Source: Paraburkholderia sp. LEh10 (GTDB lineage Bacteria; Pseudomonadota; Gammaproteobacteria; Burkholderiales; Burkholderiaceae). From it: 64,000 nt of DNA. Each line of letters starts with the position of its first letter. Positions within the stretch are counted from its first letter, which is position 1. The notes below the pieces were generated by a model. The model did no database searches. It saw only the letters and a program-made list of their open reading frames with translations, and was not told the origin of the DNA. A program made the translations under genes and the position numbers. The stretch spans positions 1 through 64,000 of the forward strand of contig NZ_JAGIPX010000047.1 in the NCBI RefSeq assembly GCF_017814945.1, given 5' to 3'. Below are positions 1 to 8,390 of the stretch, piece after piece.

Positions 1-714
1 CGACTCAACACTCAACGGAGGTTAGATCGCATCAAATCGCTGGCTGCAAATCCGTCCGTCGAACCGGGTCAACCTCACCTCATGACGCGGTTCGCGGCGC
101 TGAACCTCAAACCTACACATGAGATGCTCATCATCTCGCCTTATTTCGTGCTGGGGAAAGAAGGTGTTGCATGGATACGCGATCTGACCGCGCACGGAGT
201 GCGCGTCACGGTGTTGACCAACTCGCTTGCTGCAACCGATGTCGCCGCAGTGAATGCTGGATATCAAGACTACCGCCAGGATCTGCTCGCGGCAGGCGTA
301 CGACTCTATGAGCTGAAGCCGGTTGGCGCGCCCGGCGTCAAAACGCAAAAAAAGCTTTTCGGTTCGTCGAAAGCCTCCCTGCATGCGAAAACGTATGTGT
401 TCGACCGGCAAAGCATTTTCATTGGCTCGATGAATCTCGACCCTCGCTCAAGCAAGCTCAATACAGAGATTGGCGTGCTTTGCGACAGTCCGGCGATTGC
501 CGGCCAGGTTATCGACGGCGTCGAACCGAAACTGGACCTGATCGCCTGGCGAGTTGAACAACGCACTGACACGAACGGCAAGAGCCGGATCGTCTGGGTC
601 GACACCGAAGGGAACGGAACGGTGACGGAATATGACTCGGAACCAGATGTATCTTTCATGCGGCGCGCGAGCATCTGGTTCCTTGGACTGCTTCCGATCG
701 AATCTGAGCTATGA
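1..714 (+). CDS. Phospholipase D-family protein, 3' part (5' end outside the window)
   Basis: The reading frame is open from base 1 with no stop, so the gene starts before the window and only the last ~237 residues are seen. The C-terminal half of a phospholipase D/cardiolipin synthase fold is clear: LHAKTYVFD gives the HxKxxxxD (HKD) motif, followed by GSMNLDPRS, which completes the active-site loop of this superfamily. The preceding segment (MLIISPYFVLGKEGV, then VRVTVLTNSLAATD) is the usual strand pattern between the two HKD motifs; the first motif must lie upstream. Family members transfer or hydrolyse phosphatidyl groups at the membrane. The stop overlaps the next ATG (ATGA), which suggests translational coupling with the lipoprotein genes downstream. 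The exact substrate cannot be told from this fragment. Confidence 0.85.
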   Translation, partial: RLNTQRRLDRIKSLAANPSVEPGQPHLMTRFAALNLKPTHEMLIISPYFVLGKEGVAWIRDLTAHGVRVTVLTNSLAATDVAAVNAGYQDYRQDLLAAGVRLYELKPVGAPGVKTQKKLFGSSKASLHAKTYVFDRQSIFIGSMNLDPRSSKLNTEIGVLCDSPAIAGQVIDGVEPKLDLIAWRVEQRTDTNGKSRIVWVDTEGNGTVTEYDSEPDVSFMRRASIWFLGLLPIESEL

Positions 715-2078
715 ATGGAATTCTTATCGAATGTTACCGTGGCAGCAGCACTCTTCGCGTGCGCTGCGCGACCACCGGCTGGCGCGCAGTCCGTCGCATC
801 GTGATGCAGATGCTGGCCGTCATCTTCGTTGGCTGCATACTGGCGGGCTGTACTGCAACCCGGCCAACGGATTCCATTCCCGGCTATCAGAACCGTGCCC
901 TGACACGCACGGAGGGCGGCATCGAGGTTTCGACCGCCGTGCTGTCGCCGGAGGAAAGTGTGGCGATTTACGGTGTTCCGCTAGCCGACAGAAACATCCA
1001 GCCCGTCTGGGTTGAGGTCCGAAATCGCGAGGACCGTAGATACTTTCTCCTGTCGCCGGGCCTCGATCCGAACTTCTTTCCAGCGTCGGAGGCGGCCGAG
1101 GCGTTTGCCGGCACTACTTCAGCCGACCAGCGGGCCGACCTCGACCGCCGCTTCCGTGGCCTGGCCTTTCATAACCCTATCCGTCCTGGAGAGACAGTCT
1201 CCGGGTTTGTCCTGACCAATCTCAACGAAGGTGCGAAGCTCGTACAGATTGACCTCGTCGCCAAGGAGCGCGCCCGGACGTTTTCGATTTTCGTGGCCGT
1301 ACCCGGGTTTGAAGCCGACTTCAAGCGCAGCGAGGTATTCAAACGTATCACCGATCCGCAAGAGCCCACCGTGAACTACACGGATGACGCGACTTTCCGC
1401 GCCGCGCTCGAGGCCCTGCCATGCTGCGCGACCAACGAGGACGGCTCGAAGAATGGCGACCCGCTCAACCTGGTGATCGTCGGCGGCCGCGACGACGCCC
1501 TTCCCGCACTCGTGCGGCGGGGCTGGAGCCTCACGGAGCAGAAATGGTCCGGCGCCATCCGGCGGATGATCGGCGCCGCACTGTCCGGCGAAGCGTATGT
1601 CAACGCACCCGTGAGCGACCTTTACCTCTTCGGGCGCGCACAGGACCTCGCCTTGCAAAAGGCGCGGGGCGATATCCACCAGCGCAACCATATGCGCCTG
1701 TGGCTCAGCAACATGCGTTACCACGACAAACTCGTCTGGGTAGGACAGATCAGCCGCGATATCGGTATCCGTCTGACCTGGCATTCTTCTACATTCACTA
1801 CCCACAAGATCGACCCGGACGTGGATGAGGCGCGCACCGCGCTGGCCGAAGACATGGCGTATTCGCAGAATCTCATGACGATGGGTCTCGTGGCGGGCGT
1901 GGGTGCCGTACTGGAAAGCGCGCCACGCAAGAACCTGACGACCGATCCGTATTACACCGATGGCGATCGTGTCGTGCTGGTATTCGACCGGACGCCGCGA
2001 CCGCTCTCGGACATCGAGGTCTTCCCGTGGATCACGCCTCACGGGGTCATGCACCTGGCGCCCGGAGCGAAACCATGA
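711..2078 (+). CDS. LssY_C-domain lipoprotein (first copy)
   Basis: A 455-residue predicted lipoprotein. The hydrophobic stretch MQMLAVIFVGCILAGC ends in a lipobox (LAGC, Cys47). The start at 711 shares ATGA with the upstream stop, but an internal GTG/ATG at 801/804 would give a shorter and more ordinary signal peptide, so the true start is uncertain. The C-terminal half (about residues 260-400) resembles the LssY C-terminal domain: a segment with GRAQDLALQKARG, then HMRLWLSNMRY, and further on THKIDPDVDEAR. No biochemical function is established for that domain as far as I know. The next gene is a clear paralogue, overlapping by four bases. Operon context with a phospholipase D-family gene and a hydrolase suggests an envelope-lipid role, which is inference. 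Confidence 0.8.
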   Translation: MNGILIECYRGSSTLRVRCATTGWRAVRRIVMQMLAVIFVGCILAGCTATRPTDSIPGYQNRALTRTEGGIEVSTAVLSPEESVAIYGVPLADRNIQPVWVEVRNREDRRYFLLSPGLDPNFFPASEAAEAFAGTTSADQRADLDRRFRGLAFHNPIRPGETVSGFVLTNLNEGAKLVQIDLVAKERARTFSIFVAVPGFEADFKRSEVFKRITDPQEPTVNYTDDATFRAALEALPCCATNEDGSKNGDPLNLVIVGGRDDALPALVRRGWSLTEQKWSGAIRRMIGAALSGEAYVNAPVSDLYLFGRAQDLALQKARGDIHQRNHMRLWLSNMRYHDKLVWVGQISRDIGIRLTWHSSTFTTHKIDPDVDEARTALAEDMAYSQNLMTMGLVAGVGAVLESAPRKNLTTDPYYTDGDRVVLVFDRTPRPLSDIEVFPWITPHGVMHLAPGAKP

Positions 2079-3331
2079 GCATTTTGCAGATCCTGCATCG
2101 TGCACTGCTCCACGCGGGACGCGCGCTATGCCTCGCGCTTGCCCTGGCCGGCTGTGCGACGTGGCACGCCCCGCCTGAGGCCGACGACGGGCCGCTGCGT
2201 CAGCGTGAGGTCAGTGCGACCAGTCGCGGCGTGCGCGCGAGCGCCACTGTGCTCGGTAGTGAAGACAGCCAGCGGATGTATGGCGCCGACATCAACAGGA
2301 CGGGCGTCCAGCCGCTATGGATCGAAGTGCAGAACGGGACTTCGCAGCCGCTGTGGCTGTTGCGCTCGGGTACCGACCCGGACTACTTTTCGCCTCACGA
2401 AGTTGCGTGGTCCATGCATACTCTGTTTGGCGGTGCAACGAATACGCGCATGGACCACTATTTCCGAGACCTCGGATTCGGCAACCCGATTCCGCCGGGC
2501 GCAACACGGTCGGGCATCCTGTTCACCAACCCGGATCAGGGTATCAAGCTCGTCAATGTCGATCTGCTCGGAAGCCAGACGCTGATTCCCTTCTCGCTTT
2601 TTCTGCGCGTGCCCGGCGGCACGGTGGATCCGCGTCTCGCGCAGATCCCTTTCCCGTTCCCCGAAACGGCGATCACGGACTGCCAGGACCTCGCATCGCT
2701 GCGCGCCGCGCTCGAGCGGCTGCCATGCTGTGCGACGGACGCGAGCGGGACGGTTCAGGCCGATCCCCTGAACGCCGTTGGCATCGGCCAGCTCACCGAC
2801 ATCGGGGCGGCAATGGTGCGGCGCGACTATCGGCGCGACGCGCGCGCGTCCGACCTCGCGCAGCGGGTCTTCAGACGGGAACCGGACTTCGTCATGCGCA
2901 AGCAGGCGCAGGCGGGGGCGCCTGCAACCTGGATACGGGGCTGGCTCGCCCCGATCCGCTTTCAGGGGCAACTGGTCTACGTCGCGGCAGTCGGTCGCCC
3001 TGTCGGGGGGCGCTTCGCGCCACGCGGCGAAACACACCTCACGCTGCACGAGAACGTCGACGAGGCACGCAACCTCCTGGTCCAGGACCTGATGTACTCG
3101 GGTGGTCTGGACAAGCTCGGATACGTGAACGGTGTTGGCGTGGCACCGCCGACCCGGCCCCGTACGACGCTCGATGGCGCGACCTACTATACGGACGGAT
3201 TGCGTGCGGTCGTGTTCTTCGCGACCCGGCCGCGCAGCCTTTCGGATGTGGAGTTTCTCGACTGGGTGCCCTATCTGGACGAGCCGGATGCCCGTCAACC
3301 TACTGGAGCGACCGGCGATGCACGTCAGTGA
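2075..3331 (+). CDS. LssY_C-domain lipoprotein (second, tandem copy)
   Basis: A 418-residue lipoprotein starting at an ATG that overlaps the previous TGA as ATGA. The signal peptide is compact (MSILQILHRALLHAGR, then a hydrophobic run) and ends in the lipobox LAGC. It aligns along its length with the upstream gene. Shared landmarks are the order 'RMYGADINRTGVQPLWIEV' versus 'AIYGVPLADRNIQPVWVEV', the PCCATD/PCCATN segment in mid-protein, and the late NVDEAR/DVDEAR and YYTDG blocks. The pair therefore comes from a tandem duplication followed by divergence. The two copies may work as a heteromer or bind related ligands; nothing in the sequence decides this. Confidence 0.8.
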   Translation: MSILQILHRALLHAGRALCLALALAGCATWHAPPEADDGPLRQREVSATSRGVRASATVLGSEDSQRMYGADINRTGVQPLWIEVQNGTSQPLWLLRSGTDPDYFSPHEVAWSMHTLFGGATNTRMDHYFRDLGFGNPIPPGATRSGILFTNPDQGIKLVNVDLLGSQTLIPFSLFLRVPGGTVDPRLAQIPFPFPETAITDCQDLASLRAALERLPCCATDASGTVQADPLNAVGIGQLTDIGAAMVRRDYRRDARASDLAQRVFRREPDFVMRKQAQAGAPATWIRGWLAPIRFQGQLVYVAAVGRPVGGRFAPRGETHLTLHENVDEARNLLVQDLMYSGGLDKLGYVNGVGVAPPTRPRTTLDGATYYTDGLRAVVFFATRPRSLSDVEFLDWVPYLDEPDARQPTGATGDARQ

Positions 3332-4472
3332 CGCGAACCGGAGACCGTCGCCCGTATTACCAGGACGGCGGGCAGCCGCCATCTTCGCGTGGCATCGGAT
3401 CTGCGTCGTGCTGGCGACGATGGCGGCGTGCGCCCTGTTCGGCTCATGCGCGACGAAGCCATTGATCCCGTACTCGGCCGATACGCCGCCGATGGCTCTC
3501 GTGCCCGCATCCCAGGCCGGGGTCGTGGACAGGCGCGGACGCTTCCGGGAAATCTATTGCGCGGTGCTGGAGGCGCGCGGACCTGAGGTACCCGATTACC
3601 GGCCCTGCGAGGAGGCGCTGACGCGGGTAGGCACAGAGCCCCCTGGCACCGGCAAAGCCGTCGAACTGGGTCAATCGAGACGGCACCTCACCGCCGCAGT
3701 CGTGTCGGGAATCGGCTATGACTGTTTCAAACCGTGGCTTGATCCACCAAATACTGTCATCACGCACCTGCGCCAGTTCGGCTTCGACGCAACGCTGATC
3801 GATGTCGATGCGCTGTCCGGTTCAGCGAATAATGCACGCCAGATTCGCGACGCGATCATGGCCATGCCTGCGCCCGAGGGCGCGCCGCGCATCGTGCTGA
3901 TCGGTTATTCAAAAGGAGCGCCCGACATCCTCGAAGCGCTGGTCGCCTACCCGGAAATTCGAAGCCGCATCGCGGCGGTGGCGAGTGCAGCCGGCGCAAT
4001 CGGCGGCTCGCCGCTCGCCAACGACGCCGAGCAGTACCAGGCCGATCTGCTGCGATACTTTCCGGGCGCGACCTGCACGTCGGGCGATGGTCGCGCAGTG
4101 CAGAGCCTGAGACCGGCGACCCGCAAGGCGTGGCTTGCGCAGCACCCTCTTCCGGGCGACCTGCGGTACTACTCGGTCGTGACGTTCCCGCAGCCGGAAC
4201 GCATCTCGTCAATACTGAAATCGAGTTATGACAAGCTCTCGCGCGTCGACTCGCGAAACGACAGTCAGGTCATCTTCTACGATCAGGTTGTGCCCGGCAG
4301 CACGCTGCTCGCCTACGTCAATGCGGATCACTGGGCGCTGGCGGTGCCAATTGCCCGGACACATCCGACGATCGGCGCACTGTTCGTGACCCAGAATGCC
4401 TACCCGCGGGAGGCCCTGGTGGAGGCTATCTTGCGCTTTGTGGAGGAGGATCTGGCAGAGCCCATCCGCTAA
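3318..4472 (+). CDS. Alpha/beta-hydrolase-fold protein, predicted exported or lipoprotein
   Basis: 384 residues from the ATG at 3318, which overlaps the preceding gene by 14 bases. A long basic N-terminus leads into a hydrophobic segment (ICVVLATMAACALF) and a relaxed lipobox, FGSC. The nucleophile elbow is clear: IVLIGYSKGAPDIL contains GYSKG, a GxSxG motif with Ser as the presumed nucleophile. A histidine in YVNADHWALAVP near the C-terminus is a good candidate for the catalytic His. The gene closes the four-gene operon with the phospholipase D-family protein and the LssY_C lipoproteins, so an envelope lipid or ester substrate is plausible but unproven. An alternative is a serine hydrolase acting on a periplasmic polymer. 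Confidence 0.72.
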   Translation: MHVSDANRRPSPVLPGRRAAAIFAWHRICVVLATMAACALFGSCATKPLIPYSADTPPMALVPASQAGVVDRRGRFREIYCAVLEARGPEVPDYRPCEEALTRVGTEPPGTGKAVELGQSRRHLTAAVVSGIGYDCFKPWLDPPNTVITHLRQFGFDATLIDVDALSGSANNARQIRDAIMAMPAPEGAPRIVLIGYSKGAPDILEALVAYPEIRSRIAAVASAAGAIGGSPLANDAEQYQADLLRYFPGATCTSGDGRAVQSLRPATRKAWLAQHPLPGDLRYYSVVTFPQPERISSILKSSYDKLSRVDSRNDSQVIFYDQVVPGSTLLAYVNADHWALAVPIARTHPTIGALFVTQNAYPREALVEAILRFVEEDLAEPIR

Positions 4473-4514
4473 TCCCGTGCACGCGCGTGGGTGTCCGATC
4501 CTGAAGGCTGTTGA

Positions 4515-5297
4515 TTTGCATCGACTTCGCGCGCGATCGCGATCGCGTTGGCTGAAGCAGGCGCGACGGTCGCCATCTGCGATATCGATGAAGCCGCGCT
4601 CGCGGATACGCGCAGAGCGGTGCAGTCGTTGGGCGGGCGGTGCCTGGCATTGCGCTGCGATGTGTCGTCGAGCGAGGAGGTCGCAGCCATGTACCGCCAC
4701 ATCGTCGACGCGTGCGGCACGCTGCACATTCTCGTCAACAACGCGGCCGTCGTGCCGAATCGTCCGGTGGACGAGGTGCGGCGCAACAAGCACTACGCGT
4801 ATCTGACCACGCCGGTTCCACGGCAGTCGCTGCAATTCACCAGTCAGATGAGCGACGAAGAGTGGATGCGATATTGGGGTGTCAATGTGCACGGCGTCTT
4901 CTATTGCACGCGCGAAGCGCTGAAGCTGATGGAGCCGCAACGGTACGGTCGCGTCATCAACATCGCGTCAATCGCCGGCCTGTCGGCGATGAGCGCGCAC
5001 AGTCCGCACTACAGCGCGACGAAGGGCGCGGTCATCGCGTTCACGAAAGCTGTCGCGGCCGAAGTCGCGGGAGCGAACGTATTCGTCAACGCAGTTGCAC
5101 CCGGCGGCGTGCTGACGCCCGATTTCGAGCAGTACTTTAAAACGGCGGGAGAGAAAAAGTGCCGGCAGTTCTGGCAGGTCTGTCCAGCAGGCAGGCTCGG
5201 CACGATGGACGAATATGCGTCGCTCGTGACCTATCTGGCGGGCAAGCACTACCTCGTCGGCCAGGTCATCAGCCCGAACGGAGGAGCGGTGATATGA
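4515..5297 (+). pseudogene. Short-chain dehydrogenase/reductase, 5'-truncated
   Basis: The frame opens at 4515, right after an in-frame TGA, and reads into AIAIALAEAGATVAICDIDE. That matches the stretch normally just after the TGxxxGIG nucleotide-binding motif. The motif itself and the first ~15-20 residues are absent: only 42 bases separate the previous gene's stop from the open frame. The rest is well preserved: NNAAV (the NNAG-type motif), a Ser in NIASIAG, YSATK (YxxxK catalytic pair) and the C-terminal GQVISPNGGAVI. Without the glycine-rich loop it should not bind NAD(P). The 5' end was probably lost in a deletion that joined the hydrolase operon to this gene. A TTG at 4548 could still start a short product. 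A RidA remnant follows directly. Confidence 0.75.
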
Positions 5298-5384
5298 GCG
5301 GTACGTGCCACGCGGATCAGGGTCCAGACATTCCGGATCCATGCGTCAACATCCCTCGACGCGCACGCCAGCGATGTCAGCTGC

Positions 5385-5575
5385 GAAATCAAGCGCAGCC
5401 ATATCGGAAAGCGTCTGCTGAAGTCGCTATTCATCAGTGGACAAATCTACCTTGCCGGTCAGGTACCCAATGAGGGGTTACCCACGATATGGCGGGACAG
5501 ACGCGTCAAGTACTCGCGTCGATGGGACAGGCTGCTGACGGAACACGGGTCGGACAAAGCTCGCATCGGTCGGGG
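5385..5575 (+). pseudogene. RidA/YjgF-family remnant with several frameshifts
   Basis: Pieces of a RidA (enamine/imine deaminase) family protein appear in order but in alternating frames. Frame one reads EIKRSHIGKR. A second frame gives SAEVAIH. Frame one returns with SGQIYLAGQVPNE, then the second frame reads MAGQTRQVLASM, and frame one again gives DRLLTEHGSDKARI. This is the normal order of the RidA-like N-terminal half (GQIYLAGQVP, AGQTRQVL, LLxExGSDK). At least four frame changes are needed to rebuild it, and the C-terminal half with the catalytic Arg is not recognisable. It follows the truncated SDR gene on the same strand, a pairing common in catabolic operons, so both are probably leftovers of one operon. 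The outer limits are approximate. Confidence 0.65.
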
Positions 5576-5664
5576 CGATCATCAGCGCGGCGATGCATCC
5601 AGGGTGCCGGCGCATCAATCGGCCTTGATTTCGTTCTCGAGGCATGTCGAACCAGAACGCGTGT

Positions 5665-6069
5665 TCAACGCTTTTGCAGCGCCCAGTCGGTCTTCCCTGT
5701 GCCGCAAAAGACAGGATGCAGGTTCATCGACTGTCCTTTCGCCGAGAGCACGATGGCAACGTGACGACACGTCTTCTTGCCGTCATGGCTTGTGTCGGAC
5801 GGCGTCATCATTGCGTCGATCTTCACGCTATTGCCGGTGCCCGCGTTGGTCCATTGACTGGCTTCGCCATCGCTCTTCGTGTTGAGCACGTCGGTCAGCG
5901 CGCGCTTGATCGAATCCATATCGCGCGGCTTCATGTATGACAAGGGCGTATCGTTGAGGAAGTTGAGATTGCTGGCCTGTACGGCAACGAAGTTGAACAG
6001 GAACGCCGCGGCAAACACGGCACGCGCGCAACGCGTCCGAAGCAGACGTTCAGGGCCGAGAAATGGCAT
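5665..6069 (-). CDS. Small exported surface-antigen-like protein
   Basis: 134 residues from the ATG at 6069. That start is preceded by TTGGAGG five bases upstream and gives an N-terminal signal peptide (hydrophobic run AVFAAAFLFNFVAVQA), so I prefer it to the longer frame starting at 6204. The mature part (NDTPLSYMKPRDMDSIKRAL, then SDGEASQWTN and NSVKIDAMMTP) resembles the C-terminal module of the 17-kDa / RT0821-Lpp0805 surface antigen family: an 'x-P-x-x-Y/F' start, 'DGExxxW.N', and a Cys-containing end (CRHVAI, FCGTG). The two cysteines could form a disulfide. The gene stands alone between decayed DNA and a 700-base empty region. Its function is unknown. Confidence 0.65.
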   Translation of the reverse strand: MPFLGPERLLRTRCARAVFAAAFLFNFVAVQASNLNFLNDTPLSYMKPRDMDSIKRALTDVLNTKSDGEASQWTNAGTGNSVKIDAMMTPSDTSHDGKKTCRHVAIVLSAKGQSMNLHPVFCGTGKTDWALQKR

Positions 6070-6927
6070 GCCAGCCTCCAATAGCTGTTTCGCAAAACCA
6101 TGCTTGCTATCTGGTGCCACCGGGCGTGATGGTAATGGCGACTGCTTGATGCGGAAGACCTGATGAGCGTGGCGACGGCTTTCCGCCTCCGCGCGTAGAC
6201 CCACGCCTCGCGCTCCGTGCTGACCAGTTTAGTTGCCGCGTCTCGCCGCCGGTATTGGACTTTGGTCCCATGTAACGTGTCGTATTTCAAAAGATTTATT
6301 GCGGTCTACGACTTGGCGGCGGCGCGGATGATCGCGAGGGTTTGACACTCTTATGCACTTTGCCAAACGGCGGTTTGAACGGCCCTCCTCGTAGATGAGA
6401 GCGTGCAAAAGTTGTAGGTAGATTTCATCAGGCCTCCCTGGCTCACGGCATGGATGAACGGTCTATCCTGTCCGTTGGCCGCTGCCTGCCGACGCTGCGC
6501 CGATGCATTTTCCGTAACGCGAGTCTGCAATCTTGGGCGGCAGGATGCGACGGGGCGAAAATTCCCCGTTCAGAACCACAACCCCTTGACCCGCGCCATG
6601 CTGTCGATCAACAACGGCGCCACCGGTAACCCCGGCTTCGGCCAGACGCAGTTTGGCGGTGGCTTCACGATCAGCAACTCGTTTCCCTTGGCGGCTGTGG
6701 GTCAATCAGGGACGGCCGGTCAGGCACGAGTCTCGCGAACTTCTATCATTCGCGAGAATGACGTCGGAGAGGGGTTTCGGACGCACGGACGGGCATTGGA
6801 TCGTCGCCGTGCAAGCTCGAAGACGGACGCGAGACTGGCGAAGCTACGTCGCATATCGACGGCAAAGTCAGTTCGCCGCAACGGCAGCGTGATCGGGCCC
6901 GGGAAACATTTCCGGAGTTTACGACTG
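6070..6927. other. About 860 bases with no convincing gene
   Basis: Several frames are open here, the longest about 165 codons on the plus strand, but none has a recognisable domain, a good ribosome site or coherent composition. A short stretch near 6600-6700 (plus-strand reading NNGATGNPGFGQTQFGGG) looks protein-like but I could not place it. It may be a relic. The only clear structure is the inverted repeat at 6731-6757. Confidence 0.5.
6731..6757. repeat. Perfect 9-bp inverted repeat with 9-base spacer
   Basis: TCTCGCGAA at 6731-6739 is the exact reverse complement of TTCGCGAGA at 6749-6757. There is no adjacent T-tract, so it fits an operator-like site better than an intrinsic terminator. 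No gene start lies close by. Confidence 0.5.
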
Positions 6928-7392
6928 TCAAGACGTTTGTCCGAATGAACGCGTGGGGCGCTTCATCGTCATAAGCTCAGTTATCTCATGCCGATCGTTT
7001 GCGGATGAGATAGGAACAATCAACCACTTACCGTCAGGGTATGCTCGGGCGTCATCGTAGAGCTTGACCAACTGTGGGCTCCAGGAATAACGTCGCTCCT
7101 CAAACTTGTCGCGCTCAGTTCGCCCCAAGACCACCAGAACCGAAAGCTGCCTGTACGCCGGCAGCAGTGTACACAAGGCCCTGGTCTTCTTGTAGCGTAG
7201 CGACCAACCGCGTTTCTTACCACCGTAAAGCCAATCTGGCTCGAAAACACCGGGGTACGACGCCTCGATCCAGCTACGCAGTTCGACCCAATGTGTGAAC
7301 GCCTCAGGCCCCAACCAGTCACGCACTGCACGCTTGTCGGGCGGTGAAGATTTGTCAGCGATTCTGTCGCCGATCTGGTTGCAATGGTTCAC
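6928..7392 (-). CDS. DUF3788 family protein
   Basis: 154 residues from a GTG at 7392, chosen because AAGGAGG lies eight bases upstream; the longer open frame to 7518 has no such site. The sequence fits DUF3788: an N-terminal DKSSPPDKRAVRDWLG, a central KKRGWSLRYKKTRALCTLLP, then VLVVLGRTERDKFEER and a late PDGKWLIVPI block. Members are small cytosolic proteins of unknown function, and I know of no demonstrated activity. The gene lies just downstream of the DUF417 gene on the same strand (122 bases between coding ends), so the two may share a transcript. No catalytic residues can be assigned. Confidence 0.8.
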   Translation of the reverse strand: MNHCNQIGDRIADKSSPPDKRAVRDWLGPEAFTHWVELRSWIEASYPGVFEPDWLYGGKKRGWSLRYKKTRALCTLLPAYRQLSVLVVLGRTERDKFEERRYSWSPQLVKLYDDARAYPDGKWLIVPISSANDRHEITELMTMKRPTRSFGQTS

Positions 7393-7514
7393 GTTGCTTT
7401 CCTCCTTGTGTTCATCCGTCCACTCTCTCTTGCCCGGGGTGACTACTTCGGTCGCGGCTCGCATCTCGTGTCTCGCCGAATATCCCGGTCTTGATGTCTT
7501 GCCTTCTATCTGGC

Positions 7515-8021
7515 TCACGACTTACTAACGCCAGGCCTGGTGGCTTGAACGGATGCGAGGAGCAGTGAAAGCGACGCGGCCAGCAGAACGACATCCTTGA
7601 GAAGAAACTGACCGGGCAAGGCTGAAATTGCGGGAAACCCGCCCGCTGTCGCTTCGGCGACCCCCGGCGTGCTCAAGAAGAACGTGAGTGTGATCAGATA
7701 GGTCGCAGCCGACATCGCCGCTCCCAATGCGGAGAAAATGGGCTGGAACGCTCCGATAATCAGAGCCGCTGCGGTCGACAACTCCAGTGCACCTATTGCG
7801 TAGCTTGCACCCCGAATTCCCAATAGGGAGTGCAACCAGCTCATGATGGGGCTGTTGATGATGAATGGAGCGATGCCGTTGGCTTCGTAAGCGGTGAATT
7901 TCATCGCACCGAACCAGATGAAGATGACGACCAGGGCCCATCTGAGCAAGGCTAGACTCGAGAGAGATCCAGCGCTTCGTTCAGCGATCTGAAGACGAAA
8001 CTGATTTACGCGGACGTTCAT
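7515..8021 (-). CDS. DUF417 / YkgB-family membrane protein, RclC-like
   Basis: 168 residues with four likely membrane helices: ALVVIFIWFGAMKFTAYEA, the ASYAIGALELSTAAALIIGA region, a helix around YLITLTFFLSTPGVA, and a C-terminal LLAASLSLLLASV. Family marks are FGAMKFTAYEANGIAP, NSPIMSWL, STPGVAEA and SALPGQFLLKDVVLLAAS. In E. coli the DUF417 protein RclC (YkgB) belongs to the reactive-chlorine-resistance regulon under the AraC-type regulator RclR. Here an RclR-like regulator lies ~3 kb away, so a similar role is reasonable inference. Upstream (8085-8112) is a sequence repeated ahead of the nitroreductase gene. No rclA-like flavoprotein gene is present in the window. Confidence 0.85.
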   Translation of the reverse strand: MNVRVNQFRLQIAERSAGSLSSLALLRWALVVIFIWFGAMKFTAYEANGIAPFIINSPIMSWLHSLLGIRGASYAIGALELSTAAALIIGAFQPIFSALGAAMSAATYLITLTFFLSTPGVAEATAGGFPAISALPGQFLLKDVVLLAASLSLLLASVQATRPGVSKS

Positions 8022-8084
8022 TTTGGTTTCCCATCCAGGTTGTTCGTGGAATAGTTGGCAGTTTTAATTTTGGCTGCCAGATGT

Positions 8085-8112
8085 TGTTTCGAGACTGCAT
8101 GTGCTCAATAAA
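8085..8112 (-). promoter_or_regulatory. 28-bp repeated upstream element, copy 1
   Basis: On the plus strand this copy runs TGTTTCGAGACTG, then CATG, then TGCTCAATAAA. The second copy (10725-10752) is the same length and differs at two bases. A weaker match, CTGCC(A/G)GA, lies just outside both. It sits 64-91 bases upstream of the DUF417 start, as expected for an activator site. The nearby AraC-type protein is the first candidate to bind it (inference). Confidence 0.55.
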
Positions 8113-8390
8113 ACACAACGAAGGATTCAAAGTAACAAGGGTCTGCTCGACGCCGATCACCCGTCGCATCTCGCCCGGCAGACGACAGATCGGAAACGTC
8201 CTGAGGGTCGCCGCAATGTGCGTTTCACGCTATTGCTTTCCGGTGTGAACGAAACCAGAGCGATCAGCCACGCTGTCGTAAAGCCGCATGGCGGTATGGC
8301 GTCGGCGCTGATTTCAATCACGGACATCCTCCTTGAAAAGATTTGGACGGCGCCATAGGTCGCTTTCCTGACTTGTCTCGCGGTATTGCT
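8113..8390. other. Spacer between the GST gene and the DUF417 upstream element
   Basis: No open frame with family features or a ribosome site. Composition is mixed, with several AT-rich runs near 8101-8140. I see no hairpin followed by a T-tract. It may hold further upstream sequence for the DUF417 gene. Confidence 0.4.

Noticed and set aside
6454..6948. Plus-strand open frame of ~165 codons
   Set aside because: Arg/Ser-rich C-terminal half, no ribosome site, no family signal. Kept only as a possible relic in the empty region.
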